From assembly GCF_015706575.1 (NCBI RefSeq), contig NW_024037074.1:24789334-24853333 (forward strand): DNA of 64,000 nt. The letters are read 5' to 3'. Positions 1 through 12,900 of this stretch are shown here, piece after piece. The notes below the pieces were generated by a model, which worked only from the letters and a program-made list of their open reading frames with translations, did no database searches and was not told where the DNA came from. Made by a program: the position numbers and the translations under genes. This DNA is from Patiria miniata. Lineage: Eukaryota; Echinodermata; Asteroidea; Valvatida; Asterinidae. The first letter of the stretch is position 1; every line of letters begins with the position of its first letter.

Positions 1-331
1 GAAAAGAGGACAGTGATCCAACTTTTCAGACCTGAGTTCAAGAGGGGGTACAATTTACAAGTACTTAACTTTTCAATCGACGAAAGCTGCCCGGCGTCTT
101 CTTCTGCACCAGAGACCTTCATCTTCTTCTTCATGGACCTGCACAGGACACACGGACAAAAAGACAAAAAAAGACTGCAAAAAATCGCAGCCAGGAGAAT
201 GTTAATGCCAGTCACAAATGTACATCTTTCAAAATAACACATACACATACAAAGAAAGACTTCATTTCCAGCCAGACGCGATGCTATTTTCTTACTCTTT
301 TCATGCTGCGCGCACTCAATTTCGACTTGTT

Positions 332-341
332 GTCGAACCAG
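332..341 (+). repeat. Monomer variant: 32-bp internal deletion replaced by 4 nt
   Basis: Between 'gttgtc' and 'cagttgcat' the usual 32 bp ('atacaataaagctcccaaaa' plus 12 more) are absent and replaced by 'gaac'. Related replacements by 'gac' occur near 3370 and 5891. This copy differs from those two by one base, so it may be a separate lineage of the same deletion. Confidence 0.85.
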
Positions 342-1871
342 TTGCATAATTTCAGACATTTGGCGCAAGTGTTCCAAGTGGCTAGATCGCGGCCTTCGGA
401 AATCAATTCTTTGACTTCAACACAGAGACAAGGGCCCACATTACATCTAACAAAACAACACGGTTGTCCTGCCCCCAGATCTGAAAAGAGGACAGTGATC
501 CAACTTTTCAGACCTGAGTTCAAGAGGGGGTACAATTTACAAGTACTTAACTTTTCAATCGACGAAAGCTGCCCGGCGTCTTCTTCTGCACCAGAGACCT
601 TCATCTTCTTCTTCATGGACCTGCACAGGACACACGGACAAAAAGACAAAAAAAGACTGCAAAAAATCGCAGCCAGGAGAATGTTAATGCCAGTCACAAA
701 TGTACATCTTTCAAAATAACACATACACATACAAAGAAAGACTTCATTTCCAGCCAGACGCGATGCTATTTTCTTACTCTTTTCATGCTGCGCGCACTCA
801 ATTTCGACTTGTTGTCATACAATAAAGCTCCCAAAATATAAGAACTTTCAGTTGCATAATTTCAGACATTTGGCGCAAGTGTTCCAAGTGGCTAGATCGC
901 GGCCTTCGGAAATCAATTCTTTGACTTCAACACAGAGACAAGGGCCCACATTACATCTAACAAAACAACACGGTTGTCCTGCCCCCAGATCTGAAAAGAG
1001 GACAGTGATCCAACTTTTCAGACCTGAGTTCAAGAGGGGGTACAATTTACAAGTACTTAACTTTTCAATCGACGAAAGCTGCCCGGCGTCTTCTTCTGCA
1101 CCAGAGACCTTCATCTTCTTCTTCATGGACCTGCACAGGACACACGGACAAAAAGACAAAAAAAGACTGCAAAAAATCGCAGCCAGGAGAATGTTAATGC
1201 CAGTCACAAATGTACATCTTTCAAAATAACACATACACATACAAAGAAAGACTTCATTTCCAGCCAGACGCGATGCTATTTTCTTACTCTTTTCATGCTG
1301 CGCGCACTCAATTTCGACTTGTTGTCATACAATAAAGCTCCCAAAATATAAGAACTTTCAGTTGCATAATTTCAGACATTTGGCGCAAGTGTTCCAAGTG
1401 GCTAGATCGCGGCCTTCGGAAATCAATTCTTTGACTTCAACACAGAGACAAGGGCCCACATTACATCTAACAAAACAACACGGTTGTCCTGCCCCCAGAT
1501 CTGAAAAGAGGACAGTGATCCAACTTTTCAGACCTGAGTTCAAGAGGGGGTACAATTTACAAGTACTTAACTTTTCAATCGACGAAAGCTGCCCGGCGTC
1601 TTCTTCTGCACCAGAGACCTTCATCTTCTTCTTCATGGACCTGCACAGGACACACGGACAAAAAGACAAAAAAAGACTGCAAAAAATCGCAGCCAGGAGA
1701 ATGTTAATGCCAGTCACAAATGTACATCTTTCAAAATAACACATACACATACAAAGAAAGACTTCATTTCCAGCCAGACGCGATGCTATTTTCTTACTCT
1801 TTTCATGCTGCGCGCACTCAATTTCGACTTGTTGTCATACAATAAAGCTCCCAAAATATAAGAACTTTCAG

Positions 1872-4395
1872 TTGCATAATTTCAGACATTTGGCGCAAGT
1901 GTTCCAAGTGGCTAGATCGCGGCCTTCGGAAATCAATTCTTTGACTTCAACACAGAGACAAGGGCCCACATTACATCTAACAAAACAACACGGTTGTCCT
2001 GCCCCCAGATCTGAAAAGAGGACAGTGATCCAACTTTTCAGACCTGAGTTCAAGAGGGGGTACAATTCACAAGTACTTAACTTTTCAATCGACGAAAGCT
2101 GCCCGGCGTCTTCTTCTGCACCAGAGACCCTCATCTTCTTCTTCGTGGACCTGCACAGGACACACGGACAAAAAGACAAAAAAAGACTGCAAAAAATCGC
2201 AGCCAGGAGAATGTTAATGCCAGTCACAAATGTACATCTTTCAAAATAACACATACACATACAAAGAAAGACTTCATTTCCAGCCAGACGCGATGCTATT
2301 TTCTTACTCTTTTCATGCTGCGCGCACTCAATTTCGACTTGTTGTCATACAATAAAGCTCCCAAAATATAAGAACTTTCAGTTGCATAATTTCAGACATT
2401 TGGCGCAAGTGTTCCAAGTGGCTAGATCGCGGCCTTCGGAAATCAATTCTTTGACTTCAACACAGAGACAAGGGCCCACATTACATCTAACAAAACAACA
2501 CGGTTGTCCTGCCCCCAGATCTGAAAAGAGGACAGTGATCCAACTTTTCAGACCTGAGTTCAAGAGGGGGTACAATTTACAAGTACTTAACTTTTCAATC
2601 GACGAAAGCTGCCCGGCGTCTTCTTCTGCACCAGAGACCTTCATCTTCTTCTTCATGGACCTGCACAGGACACACGGACAAAAAGACAAAAAAAGACTGC
2701 AAAAAATCGCAGCCAGGAGAATGTTAATGCCAGTCACAAATGTACATCTTTCAAAATAACACATACACATACAAAGAAAGACTTCATTTCCAGCCAGACG
2801 CGATGCTATTTTCTTACTCTTTTCATGCTGCGCGCACTCAATTTCGACTTGTTGTCATACAATAAAGCTCCCAAAATATAAGAACTTTCAGTTGCATAAT
2901 TTCAGACATTTGGCGCAAGTGTTCCAAGTGGCTAGATCGCGGCCTTCGGAAATCAATTCTTTGACTTCAACACAGAGACAAGGGCCCACATTACATCTAA
3001 CAAAACAACACGGTTGTCCTGCCCCCAGATCTGAAAAGAGGACAGTGATCCAACTTTTCAGACCTGAGTTCAAGAGGGGGTACAATTTACAAGTACTTAA
3101 CTTTTCAATCGACGAAAGCTGCCCGGCGTCTTCTTCTGCACCAGAGACCTTCATCTTCTTCTTCATGGACCTGCACAGGACACACGGACAAAAAGACAAA
3201 AAAAGACTGCAAAAAATCGCAGCCAGGAGAATGTTAATGCCAGTCACAAATGTACATCTTTCAAAATAACACATACACATACAAAGAAAGACTTCATTTC
3301 CAGCCAGACGCGATGCTATTTTCTTACTCTTTTTTTCATGCTGCGCGCACTCAATTTCGACTTGTTGTCGACCAGTTGCATCATTTCAGACATTTGGCGC
3401 AAGTGTTCCAAGTGGCTAGATCGCGGCCTTCGGAAATAAATTCTTTGACTTCAACACAGAGACAAGGGCCCACATTACATCTAACAAAACAACACGGTTG
3501 TCCTGCCCCCAGATCTGAAAAGAGGACAGTGATCCAACTTTTCAGACCTGAGTTCAAGAGGGGGTACAATTTACAAGTACTTAACTTTTCAATCGACGAA
3601 AGCTGCCCGGCGTCTTCTTCTGCACCAGAGACCTTCATCTTCTTCTTCATGGACCTGCACAGGACACACGGACAAAAAGACAAAAAAAGACTGCAAAAAA
3701 TCGCAGCCAGGAGAATGTTAATGCCAGTCACAAATGTACATCTTTCAAAAAAACACATACACATACAAAGAAAGACTTCATTTCCAGCCAGACGCGATGC
3801 TATTTTCTTACTCTTTTCATGCTGCGCGCACTCAATTTCGACTTGTTGTCATACAATAAAGCTCCCAAAATATAAGAACTTTCAGTTGCATAATTTCAGA
3901 CATTTGGCGCAAGTGTTCCAAGTGGCTAGATCGCGGCCTTCGGAAATCAATTCTTTGACTTCAACACAGAGACAAGGGCCCACATTACATCTAACAAAAC
4001 AACACGGTTGTCCTGCCCCCAGATCTGAAAAGAGGACAGTGATCCAACTTTTCAGACCTGAGTTCAAGAGGGGGTACAATTTACAAGTACTTAACTTTTC
4101 AATCGACGAAAGCTGCCCGGCGTCTTCTTCTGCACCAGAGACCTTCATCTTCTTCTTCATGGACCTGCACAGGACACACGGACAAAAAGACAAAAAAAGA
4201 CTGCAAAAAATCGCAGCCAGGAGAATGTTAATGCCAGTCACAAATGTACATCTTTCAAAATAACACATACACATACAAAGAAAGACTTCATTTCCAGCCA
4301 GACGCGATGCTATTTTCTTACTCTTTTCATGCTGCGCGCACTCAATTTCGACTTGTTGTCATACAATAAAGCTCCCAAAATATAAGAACTTTCAG
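1872..4395 (+). repeat. Five-monomer higher-order repeat, copy 1 (2,524 bp)
   Basis: Five monomers start at 1872, 2382, 2892, 3376 and 3886. The first is a distinctive variant ('gaccctc', 'ttcgtgg', 'tcacaagt') inside an otherwise type A block. The fourth begins after the 32-bp deletion that creates a GTCGAC site at 3367-3372, and it carries 'gcatcatttc', 'ggaaataaatt' and the loss of a TAA in 'tttcaaaaaaacac'. The same order of variants recurs in the next 2,521 bp. An extra TTT at about 3331 accounts for the 3-bp difference in length. Confidence 0.8.
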
Positions 4396-6916
4396 TTGCA
4401 TAATTTCAGACATTTGGCGCAAGTGTTCCAAGTGGCTAGATCGCGGCCTTCGGAAATCAATTCTTTGACTTCAACACAGAGACAAGGGCCCACATTACAT
4501 ATAACAAAACAACACGGTTGTCCTGCCCCCAGATCTGAAAAGAGGACAGTGATCCAACTTTTCAGACCTGAGTTCAAGAGGGGGTAAAATTCACAAGTAC
4601 TTAACTTTTCAATCGACGAAAGCTGCCCGGCGTCTTCTTCTGCACCAGAGACCCTCATCTTCTTCTTCGTGGACCTGCACAGGACACACGGACAAAAAGA
4701 CAAAAAAAGACTGCAAAAAATCGCAGCCAGGAGAATGTTAATGCCAGTCACAAATGTACATCTTTCAAAATAACACATACACATACAAAGAAAGACTTCA
4801 TTTCCAGCCAGACGCGATGCTATTTTCTTACTCTTTTCATGCTGCGCGCACTCAATTTCGACTTGTTGTCATACAATAAAGCTCCCAAAATATAAGAACT
4901 TTCAGTTGCATAATTTCAGACATTTGGCGCAAGTGTTCCAAGTGGCTAGATCGCGGCCTTCGGAAATCAATTCTTTGACTTCAACACAGAGACAAGGGCC
5001 CACATTACATCTAACAAAACAACACGGTTGTCCTGCCCCCAGATCTGAAAAGAGGACAGTGATCCAACTTTTCAGACCTGAGTTCAAGAGGGGGTACAAT
5101 TTACAAGTACTTAACTTTTCAATCGACGAAAGCTGCCCGGCGTCTTCTTCTGCACCAGAGACCTTCATCTTCTTCTTCATGGACCTGCACAGGACACACG
5201 GACAAAAAGACAAAAAAAGACTGCAAAAAATCGCAGCCAGGAGAATGTTAATGCCAGTCACAAATGTACATCTTTCAAAAAAACACATACACATACAAAG
5301 AAAGACTTCATTTCCAGCCAGACGCGATGCTATTTTCTTACTCTTTTCATGCTGCGCGCACTCAATTTCGACTTGTTGTCATACAATAAAGCTCCCAAAA
5401 TATAAGAACTTTCAGTTGCATAATTTCAGACATTTGGCGCAAGTGTTCCAAGTGGCTAGATCGCGGCCTTCGGAAATCAATTCTTTGACTTCAACACAGA
5501 GACAAGGGCCCACATTACATCTAACAAAACAACACGGTTGTCCTGCCCCCAGATCTGAAAAGAGGACAGTGATCCAACTTTTCAGACCTGAGTTCAAGAG
5601 GGGGTACAATTTACAAGTACTTAACTTTTCAATCGACGAAAGCTGCCCGGCGTCTTCTTCTGCACCAGAGACCTTCATCTTCTTCTTCATGGACCTGCAC
5701 AGGACACACGGACAAAAAGACAAAAAAAGACTGCAAAAAATCGCAGCCAGGAGAATGTTAATGCCAGTCACAAATGTACATCTTTCAAAATAACACATAC
5801 ACATACAAAGAAAGACTTCATTTCCAGCCAGACGCGATGCTATTTTCTTACTCTTTTCATGCTGCGCGCACTCAATTTCGACTTGTTGTCGACCAGTTGC
5901 ATCATTTCAGACATTTGGCGCAAGTGTTCCAAGTGGCTAGATCGCGGCCTTCGGAAATAAATTCTTTGACTTCAACACAGAGACAAGGGCCCACATTACA
6001 TCTAACAAAACAACACGGTTGTCCTGCCCCCAGATCTGAAAAGAGGACAGTGATCCAACTTTTCAGACCTGAGTTCAAGAGGGGGTACAATTTACAAGTA
6101 CTTAACTTTTCAATCGACGAAAGCTGCCCGGCGTCTTCTTCTGCACCAGAGACCTTCATCTTCTTCTTCATGGACCTGCACAGGACACACGGACAAAAAG
6201 ACAAAAAAAGACTGCAAAAAATCGCAGCCAGGAGAATGTTAATGCCAGTCACAAATGTACATCTTTCAAAAAAACACATACACATACAAAGAAAGACTTC
6301 ATTTCCAGCCAGACGCGATGCTATTTTCTTACTCTTTTCATGCTGCGCGCACTCAATTTCGACTTGTTGTCATACAATAAAGCTCCCAAAATATAAGAAC
6401 TTTCAGTTGCATAATTTCAGACATTTGGCGCAAGTGTTCCAAGTGGCTAGATCGCGGCCTTCGGAAATCAATTCTTTGACTTCAACACAGAGACAAGGGC
6501 CCACATTACATCTAACAAAACAACACGGTTGTCCTGCCCCCAGATCTGAAAAGAGGACAGTGATCCAACTTTTCAGACCTGAGTTCAAGAGGGGGTACAA
6601 TTTACAAGTACTTAACTTTTCAATCGACGAAAGCTGCCCGGCGTCTTCTTCTGCACCAGAGACCTTCATCTTCTTCTTCATGGACCTGCACAGGACACAC
6701 GGACAAAAAGACAAAAAAAGACTGCAAAAAATCGCAGCCAGGAGAATGTTAATGCCAGTCACAAATGTACATCTTTCAAAATAACACATACACATACAAA
6801 GAAAGACTTCATTTCCAGCCAGACGCGATGCTATTTTCTTACTCTTTTCATGCTGCGCGCACTCAATTTCGACTTGTTGTCATACAATAAAGCTCCCAAA
6901 ATATAAGAACTTTCAG
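4396..6916 (+). repeat. Five-monomer higher-order repeat, copy 2 (2,521 bp)
   Basis: Monomers start at 4396, 4906, 5416, 5897 and 6407. The first has the same 'gaccctc'/'ttcgtgg'/'tcacaagt' states as the monomer at 1872. The fourth has the same deletion junction (GTCGAC at 5888-5893) and associated substitutions as the monomer at 3376. Private differences include 'acatataaca' and 'gtaaaattc' in the first monomer and 'tttcaaaaaaacac' in the second. This indicates duplication of a multi-monomer block followed by slight divergence. Confidence 0.8.
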
Positions 6917-9900
6917 TTGCATCATTTCAGACATTTGGCGCAAGTGTTCCAAGTGGCTAGATCGCGGCCTTCGGAAATCAATTCTTTGACTTCAACACAG
7001 AGACAAGGGCCCACATTACATCTAACAAAACAACACGGTTGTCCTGCCCCCAGATCTGAAAAGAGGACAGTGATCCAACTTTTCAGACCTGAGTTCAAGA
7101 GGGGGTACAATTTACAAGTACTTAACTTTTCAATCGACGAAAGCTGCCCGGCGTCTTCTTCTGCACCAGAGACCTTCATCTTCTTCTTCATGGACCTGCA
7201 CAGGACACACGGACAAAAAGACAAAAAAAGACTGCAAAAAATCGCAGCCAGGAGAATGTTAATGCCAGTCACAAATGTACATCTTTCAAAATAACACATA
7301 CACATACAAAGAAAGACTTCATTTCCAGCCAGACGCGATGCTATTTTCTTACTCTTTTCATGCTGCGCGCACTCAATTTCGACTTGTTGTCATACAATAC
7401 AATAAGCTCCCAAAATATAAGAACTTTCAGTTGCATCATTTCAGACATTTGGCGCAAGTGTTCCAAGTGGCTAGATCGCGGCCTTCGGAAATCAATTCTT
7501 TGACTTCAACACAGAGACAAGGGCCCACATTACATCTAACAAAACAACACGGTTGTCCTGCCCCCAGATCTGAAAAGAGGACAGTGATCCAACTTTTCAG
7601 ACCTGAGTTCAAGAGGGGGTACAATTTACAAGTACTTAACTTTTCAATCGACGAAAGCTGCCCGGCGTCTTCTTCTGCACCAGAGACCTTCATCTTCTTC
7701 TTCATGGACCTGCACAGGACACACGGACAAAAAGACAAAAAAAGACTGCAAAAAATCGCAGCCAGGAGAATGTTAATGCCAGTCACAAATGTACATCTTT
7801 CAAAATAACACATACACATACAAAGAAAGACTTCATTTCCAGCCAGACGCGATGCTATTTTCTTACTCTTTTCATGCTGCGCGCACTCAATTTCGACTTG
7901 TTGTCATACAATAAAGCTCCCAAAATATAAGAACTTTCAGTTGCATCATTTCAGACATTTGGCGCAAGTGTTCCAAGTGGCTAGATCGCGGCCTTCGGAA
8001 ATCAATTCTTTGACTTCAACACAGAGACAAGGGCCCACATTACATCTAACAAAACAACACGGTTGTCCTGCCCCCAGATCTGAAAAGAGGACAGTGATCC
8101 AACTTTTCAGACCTGAGTTCAAGAGGGGGTACAATTTACAAGTACTTAACTTTTCAATCGACGAAAGCTGCCCGGCGTCTTCTTCTGCACCAGAGACCTT
8201 CATCTTCTTCTTCATGGACCTGCACAGGACACACGGACAAAAAGACAAAAAAAGACTGCAAAAAATCGCAGCCAGGAGAATGTTAATGCCAGTCACAAAT
8301 GTACATCTTTCAAAAAAACACATACACATACAAAGAAAGACTTCATTTCCAGCCAGACGCGATGCTATTTTCTTACTCTTTTCATGCTGCGCGCACTCAA
8401 TTTCGACTTGTTGTCATACAATAAAGCTCCCAAAATATAAGAACTTTCAGTTGCATCATTTCAGACATTTGGCGCAAGTGTTCCAAGTGGCTAGATCGCG
8501 GCCTTCGGAAATCAATTCTTTGACTTCAACACAGAGACAAGGGCCCACATTACATCTAACAAAACAACACGGTTGTCCTGCCCCCAGATCTGAAAAGAGG
8601 ACAGTGATCCAACTTTTCAGACCTCAGTTCAAGAGGGGGTACAATTTACAAGTACTTAACTTTTCAATCGACGAAAGCTGCCCGGCGTCTTCTTCTGCAC
8701 CAGAGACCTTCATCTTCTTCTTCATGGACCTGCACAGGACACACGGACAAAAAGACAAAAAAAGACTGCAAAAAATCGCAGCCAGGAGAATGTTAATGCC
8801 AGTCACAAATGTACATCTTTCAAAATAACACATACACATACAAAGAAAGACTTCATTTCCAGCCAGACGCGATGCTATTTTCTTACTCTTTTCATGCTGC
8901 GCGCACTCAATTTCGACTTGTTGTCATACAATAAAGCTCCCAAAATATAAGAACTTTCAGTTGCATAATTTCAGACATTTGGCGCAAGTGTTCCAAGTGG
9001 CTAGATCGCGGCCTTCGGAAATCAATTCTTTGACTTCAACACAGAGACAAGGGCCCACATTACATCTAACAAAACAACACGGTTGTCCTGCCCCCAGATC
9101 TGAAAAGAGGACAGTGATCCAACTTTTCAGACCTCAGTTCAAGAGGGGGTACAATTTACAAGTACTTAACTTTTCAATCGACGAAAGCTGCCCGGCGTCT
9201 TCTTCTGCACCAGAGACCTTCATCTTCTTCTTCATGGACCTGCACAGGACACACGGACAAAAAGACAAAAAAAGACTGCAAAAAATCGCAGCCAGGAGAA
9301 TGTTAATGCCAGTCACAAATGTACATCTTTCAAAATAACACATACACATACAAAGAAAGACTTCATTTCCAGCCAGACGCGATGCTATTTTCTTACTCTT
9401 TTCATGCTGCGCGCACTCAATTTCGACTTGTTGTCATACAATACAATAAGCTCCCAAAATATAAGAACTTTCAGTTGCATAATTTCAGACATTTGGCGCA
9501 AGTGTTCCAAGTGGCTAGATCGCGGCCTTCGGAAATCAATTCTTTGACTTCAACACAGAGACAAGGGCCCACATTACATCTAACAAAACAACACGGTTGT
9601 CCTGCCCCCAGATCTGAAAAGAGGACAGTGATCCAACTTTTCAGACCTGAGTTCAAGAGGGGGTACAATTGACAAGTACTTAACTTTTCAATCGACGAAA
9701 GCTGCCCGGCGTCTTCTTCTGCACCAGAGACCTTCATCTTCTTCTTCATGGACCTGCACAGGACACACGGACAAAAAGACAAAAAAAGACTGCAAAAAAT
9801 CGCAGCCAGGAGAATGTTAATGCCAGTCACAAATGTACATCTTTCAAAATAACACATACACATACAAAGAAAGACTTCATTTCCAGCCAGACGCGATGCT

Positions 9901-12900
9901 ATTTTCTTACTCTTTTCATGCTGCGCGCACTCAATTTCGACTTGTTGTCATACAATACAATAAGCTCCCAAAATATAAGAACTTTCAGTTGCATAATTTC
10001 AGACATTTGGCGCAAGTGTTCCAAGTGGCTAGATCGCGGCCTTCGGAAATCAATTCTTTGACTTCAACACAGAGACAAGGGCCCACATTACATCTAACAA
10101 AACAACACGGTTGTCCTGCCCCCAGATCTGAAAAGAGGACAGTGATCCAACTTTTCAGACCTGAGTTCAAGAGGGGGTACAATTTACAAGTACTTAACTT
10201 TTCAATCGACGAAAGCTGCCCGGCGTCTTCTTCTGCACCAGAGACCTTCATCTTCTTCTTCATGGACCTGCACAGGACACACGGACAAAAAGACAAAAAA
10301 AGACTGCAAAAAATCGCAGCCAGGAGAATGTTAATGCCAGTCACAAATGTACATCTTTCAAAATAACACATACACATACAAAGAAAGACTTCATTTCCAG
10401 CCAGACGCGATGCTATTTTCTTACTCTTTTCATGCTGCGCGCACTCAATTTCGACTTGTTGTCATACAATACAATAAGCTCCCAAAATATAAGAACTTTC
10501 AGTTGCATAATTTCAGACATTTGGCGCAAGTGTTCCAAGTGGCTAGATCGCGGGCATCGGAAATCAATTCTTTGACTTCAACACAGAGACAAGGGCCCAC
10601 ATTACATCTAACAAAACAACACGGTTGTCCTGCCCCCAGATCTGAAAAGAGGACAGTGATCCAACTTTTCAGACCTGAGTTCAAGAGGGGGTACAATTTA
10701 CAAGTACTTAACTTTTCAATCGACGAAAGCTGCCCGGCGTCTTCTTCTGCACCAGAGACCTTCATCTTCTTCTTCATGGACCTGCACAGGACACACGGAC
10801 AAAAAGACAAAAAAAGACTGCAAAAAATCGCAGCCAGGAGAATGTTAATGCCAGTCACAAATGTACATCTTTCAAAATAACACATACACATACAAAGAAA
10901 GACTTCATTTCCAGCCAGACGCGATGCTATTTTCTTACTCTTTTCATGCTGCGCGCACTCAATTTCGACTTGTTGTCATACAATAAAGCTCCCAAAATAT
11001 AAGAACTTTCAGTTGCATCATTTCAGACATTTGGCGCAAGTGTTCCAAGTGGCTAGATCGCGGCCTTCGGAAATCAATTCTTTGACTTCAACACAGAGAC
11101 AAGGGCCCACATTACATATAACAAAACAACACGGTTGTCCTGCCCCCAGATCTGAAAAGAGGACAGTGATCCAACTTTTCAGACCTGAGTTCAAGAGGGG
11201 GTACAATTTACAAGTACTTAACTTTTAAATCGACGAAAGCTGCCCGGCGTCTTCTTCTGCACCAGAGACCCTCATCTTCTTCTTCGTGGACCTGCACAGG
11301 ACACACGGACAAAAAGACAAAAAAAGACTGCAAAAAATCGCAGCCAGGAGAATGTTAATGCCAGTCACAAATGTACATCTTTCAAAATAACACATACACA
11401 TACAAAGAAAGACTTCATTTCCAGCCAGACGCGATGCTATTTTCTTACTCTTTTCATGCTGCGCGCACTCAATTTCGACTTGTTGTCATACAATAAAGCT
11501 CCCAAAATATAAGAACTTTCAGTTGCATAATTTCAGACATTTGGCGCAAGTGTTCCAAGTGGCTAGATCGCGGCCTTCGGAAATAAATTCTTTGACTTCA
11601 ACACAGAGACAAGGGCCCACATTACATCTAACAAAACAACACGGTTGTCCTGCCCCCAGATCTGAAAAGAGGACAGTGATCCAACTTTTCAGACCTGAGT
11701 TCAAGAGGGGGTACAATTTACAAGTACTTAACTTTTAAATCGACGAAAGCTGCCCGGCGTCTTCTTCTGCACCAGAGACCTTCATCTTCTTCTTCATGGA
11801 CCTGCACAGGACACACGGACAAAAAGACAAAAAAAGACTGCAAAAAATCGCAGCCAGGAGAATGTTAATGCCAGTCACAAATGTACATCTTTCAAAATAA
11901 CACATACACATACAAAGAAAGACTTCATTTCCAGCCAGACGCGATGCTATTTTCTTACTCTTTTCATGCTGCGCGCACTCAATTTCGACTTGTTGTCATA
12001 CAATAAAGCTCCCAAAATATAAGAACTTTCAGTTGCATAATTTCAGACATTTGGCGCAAGTGTTCCAAGTGGCTAGATCGCGGCCTTCGGAAATAAATTC
12101 TTTGACTTCAACACAGAGACAAGGGCCCACATTACATCTAACAAAACAACACGGTTGTCCTGCCCCCAGATCTGAAAAGAGGACAGTGATCCAACTTTTC
12201 AGACCTGAGTTCAAGAGGGGGTAAAATTTACAAGTACTTAACTTTTCAATCGACGAAAGCTGCCCGGCGTCTTCTTCTGCACCAGAGACCTTCATCTTCT
12301 TCTTCATGGACCTGCACAGGACACACGGACAAAAAGACAAAAAAAGACTGCAAAAAATCGCAGCCAGGAGAATGTTAATGCCAGTCACAAATGTACATCT
12401 TTCAAAATAACACATACACATACAAAGAAAGACTTCATTTCCAGCCAGACGCGATGCTATTTTCTTACTCTTTTCATGCTGCGCGCACTCAATTTCGACT
12501 TGTTGTCATACAATACAATAAGCTCCCAAAATATAAGAACTTTCAGTTGCATAATTTCAGACATTTGGCGCAAGTGTTCCAAGTGGCTAGATCGCGGGCA
12601 TCGGAAATCAATTCTTTGACTTCAACACAGAGACAAGGGCCCACATTACATCAAACAAAACAACACGGTTGTCCTGCCCCCAGATCTGAAAAGAGGACAG
12701 TGATCCAACTTTTCAGACCTGAGTTCAAGAGGGGGTAAAATTCACAAGTACTTAACTTTTAAATCGACGAAAGCTGCCCGGCGTCTTCTTCTGCACCAGA
12801 GACCCTCATCTTCTTCTTCGTGGACCTGCACAGGACACACGGACAAAAAGACAAAAAAAGACTGCAAAAAATCGCAGCCAGGAGAATGTTAATGCCAGTC

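Noticed and set aside
880..1080. RNA polymerase III promoter (A box 'tggctagatcg', B box-like 'gagttcaagag', T-run at 'aactttt')
   Set aside because: Both boxes miss key consensus positions, and the T-run is short. No tRNA-like or 5S-like fold is visible in the monomer.
852..1229. 125-codon forward ORF repeated in type A monomers as a protein gene
   Set aside because: It starts at TTG rather than ATG, is lost in type B monomers by a stop at 'gggggtaaaa', shows no recognisable domain, and overlaps a similar-sized reverse ORF. Tandem homogeneity alone keeps it open.
848..1240. 130-codon reverse-strand ORF with a hydrophobic, Cys-rich start (possible secreted peptide)
   Set aside because: It is broken or truncated in many monomers, has no promoter or neighbouring gene structure, and shares the same bases as the forward ORF. 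It is best explained by the repeat.
852..1362. CENP-B box in the monomer
   Set aside because: TTCG occurs on both strands ('cttcgg', 'tttcgac', and reverse 'tttcgtcga') but never with the A and CGGG at the required spacing.
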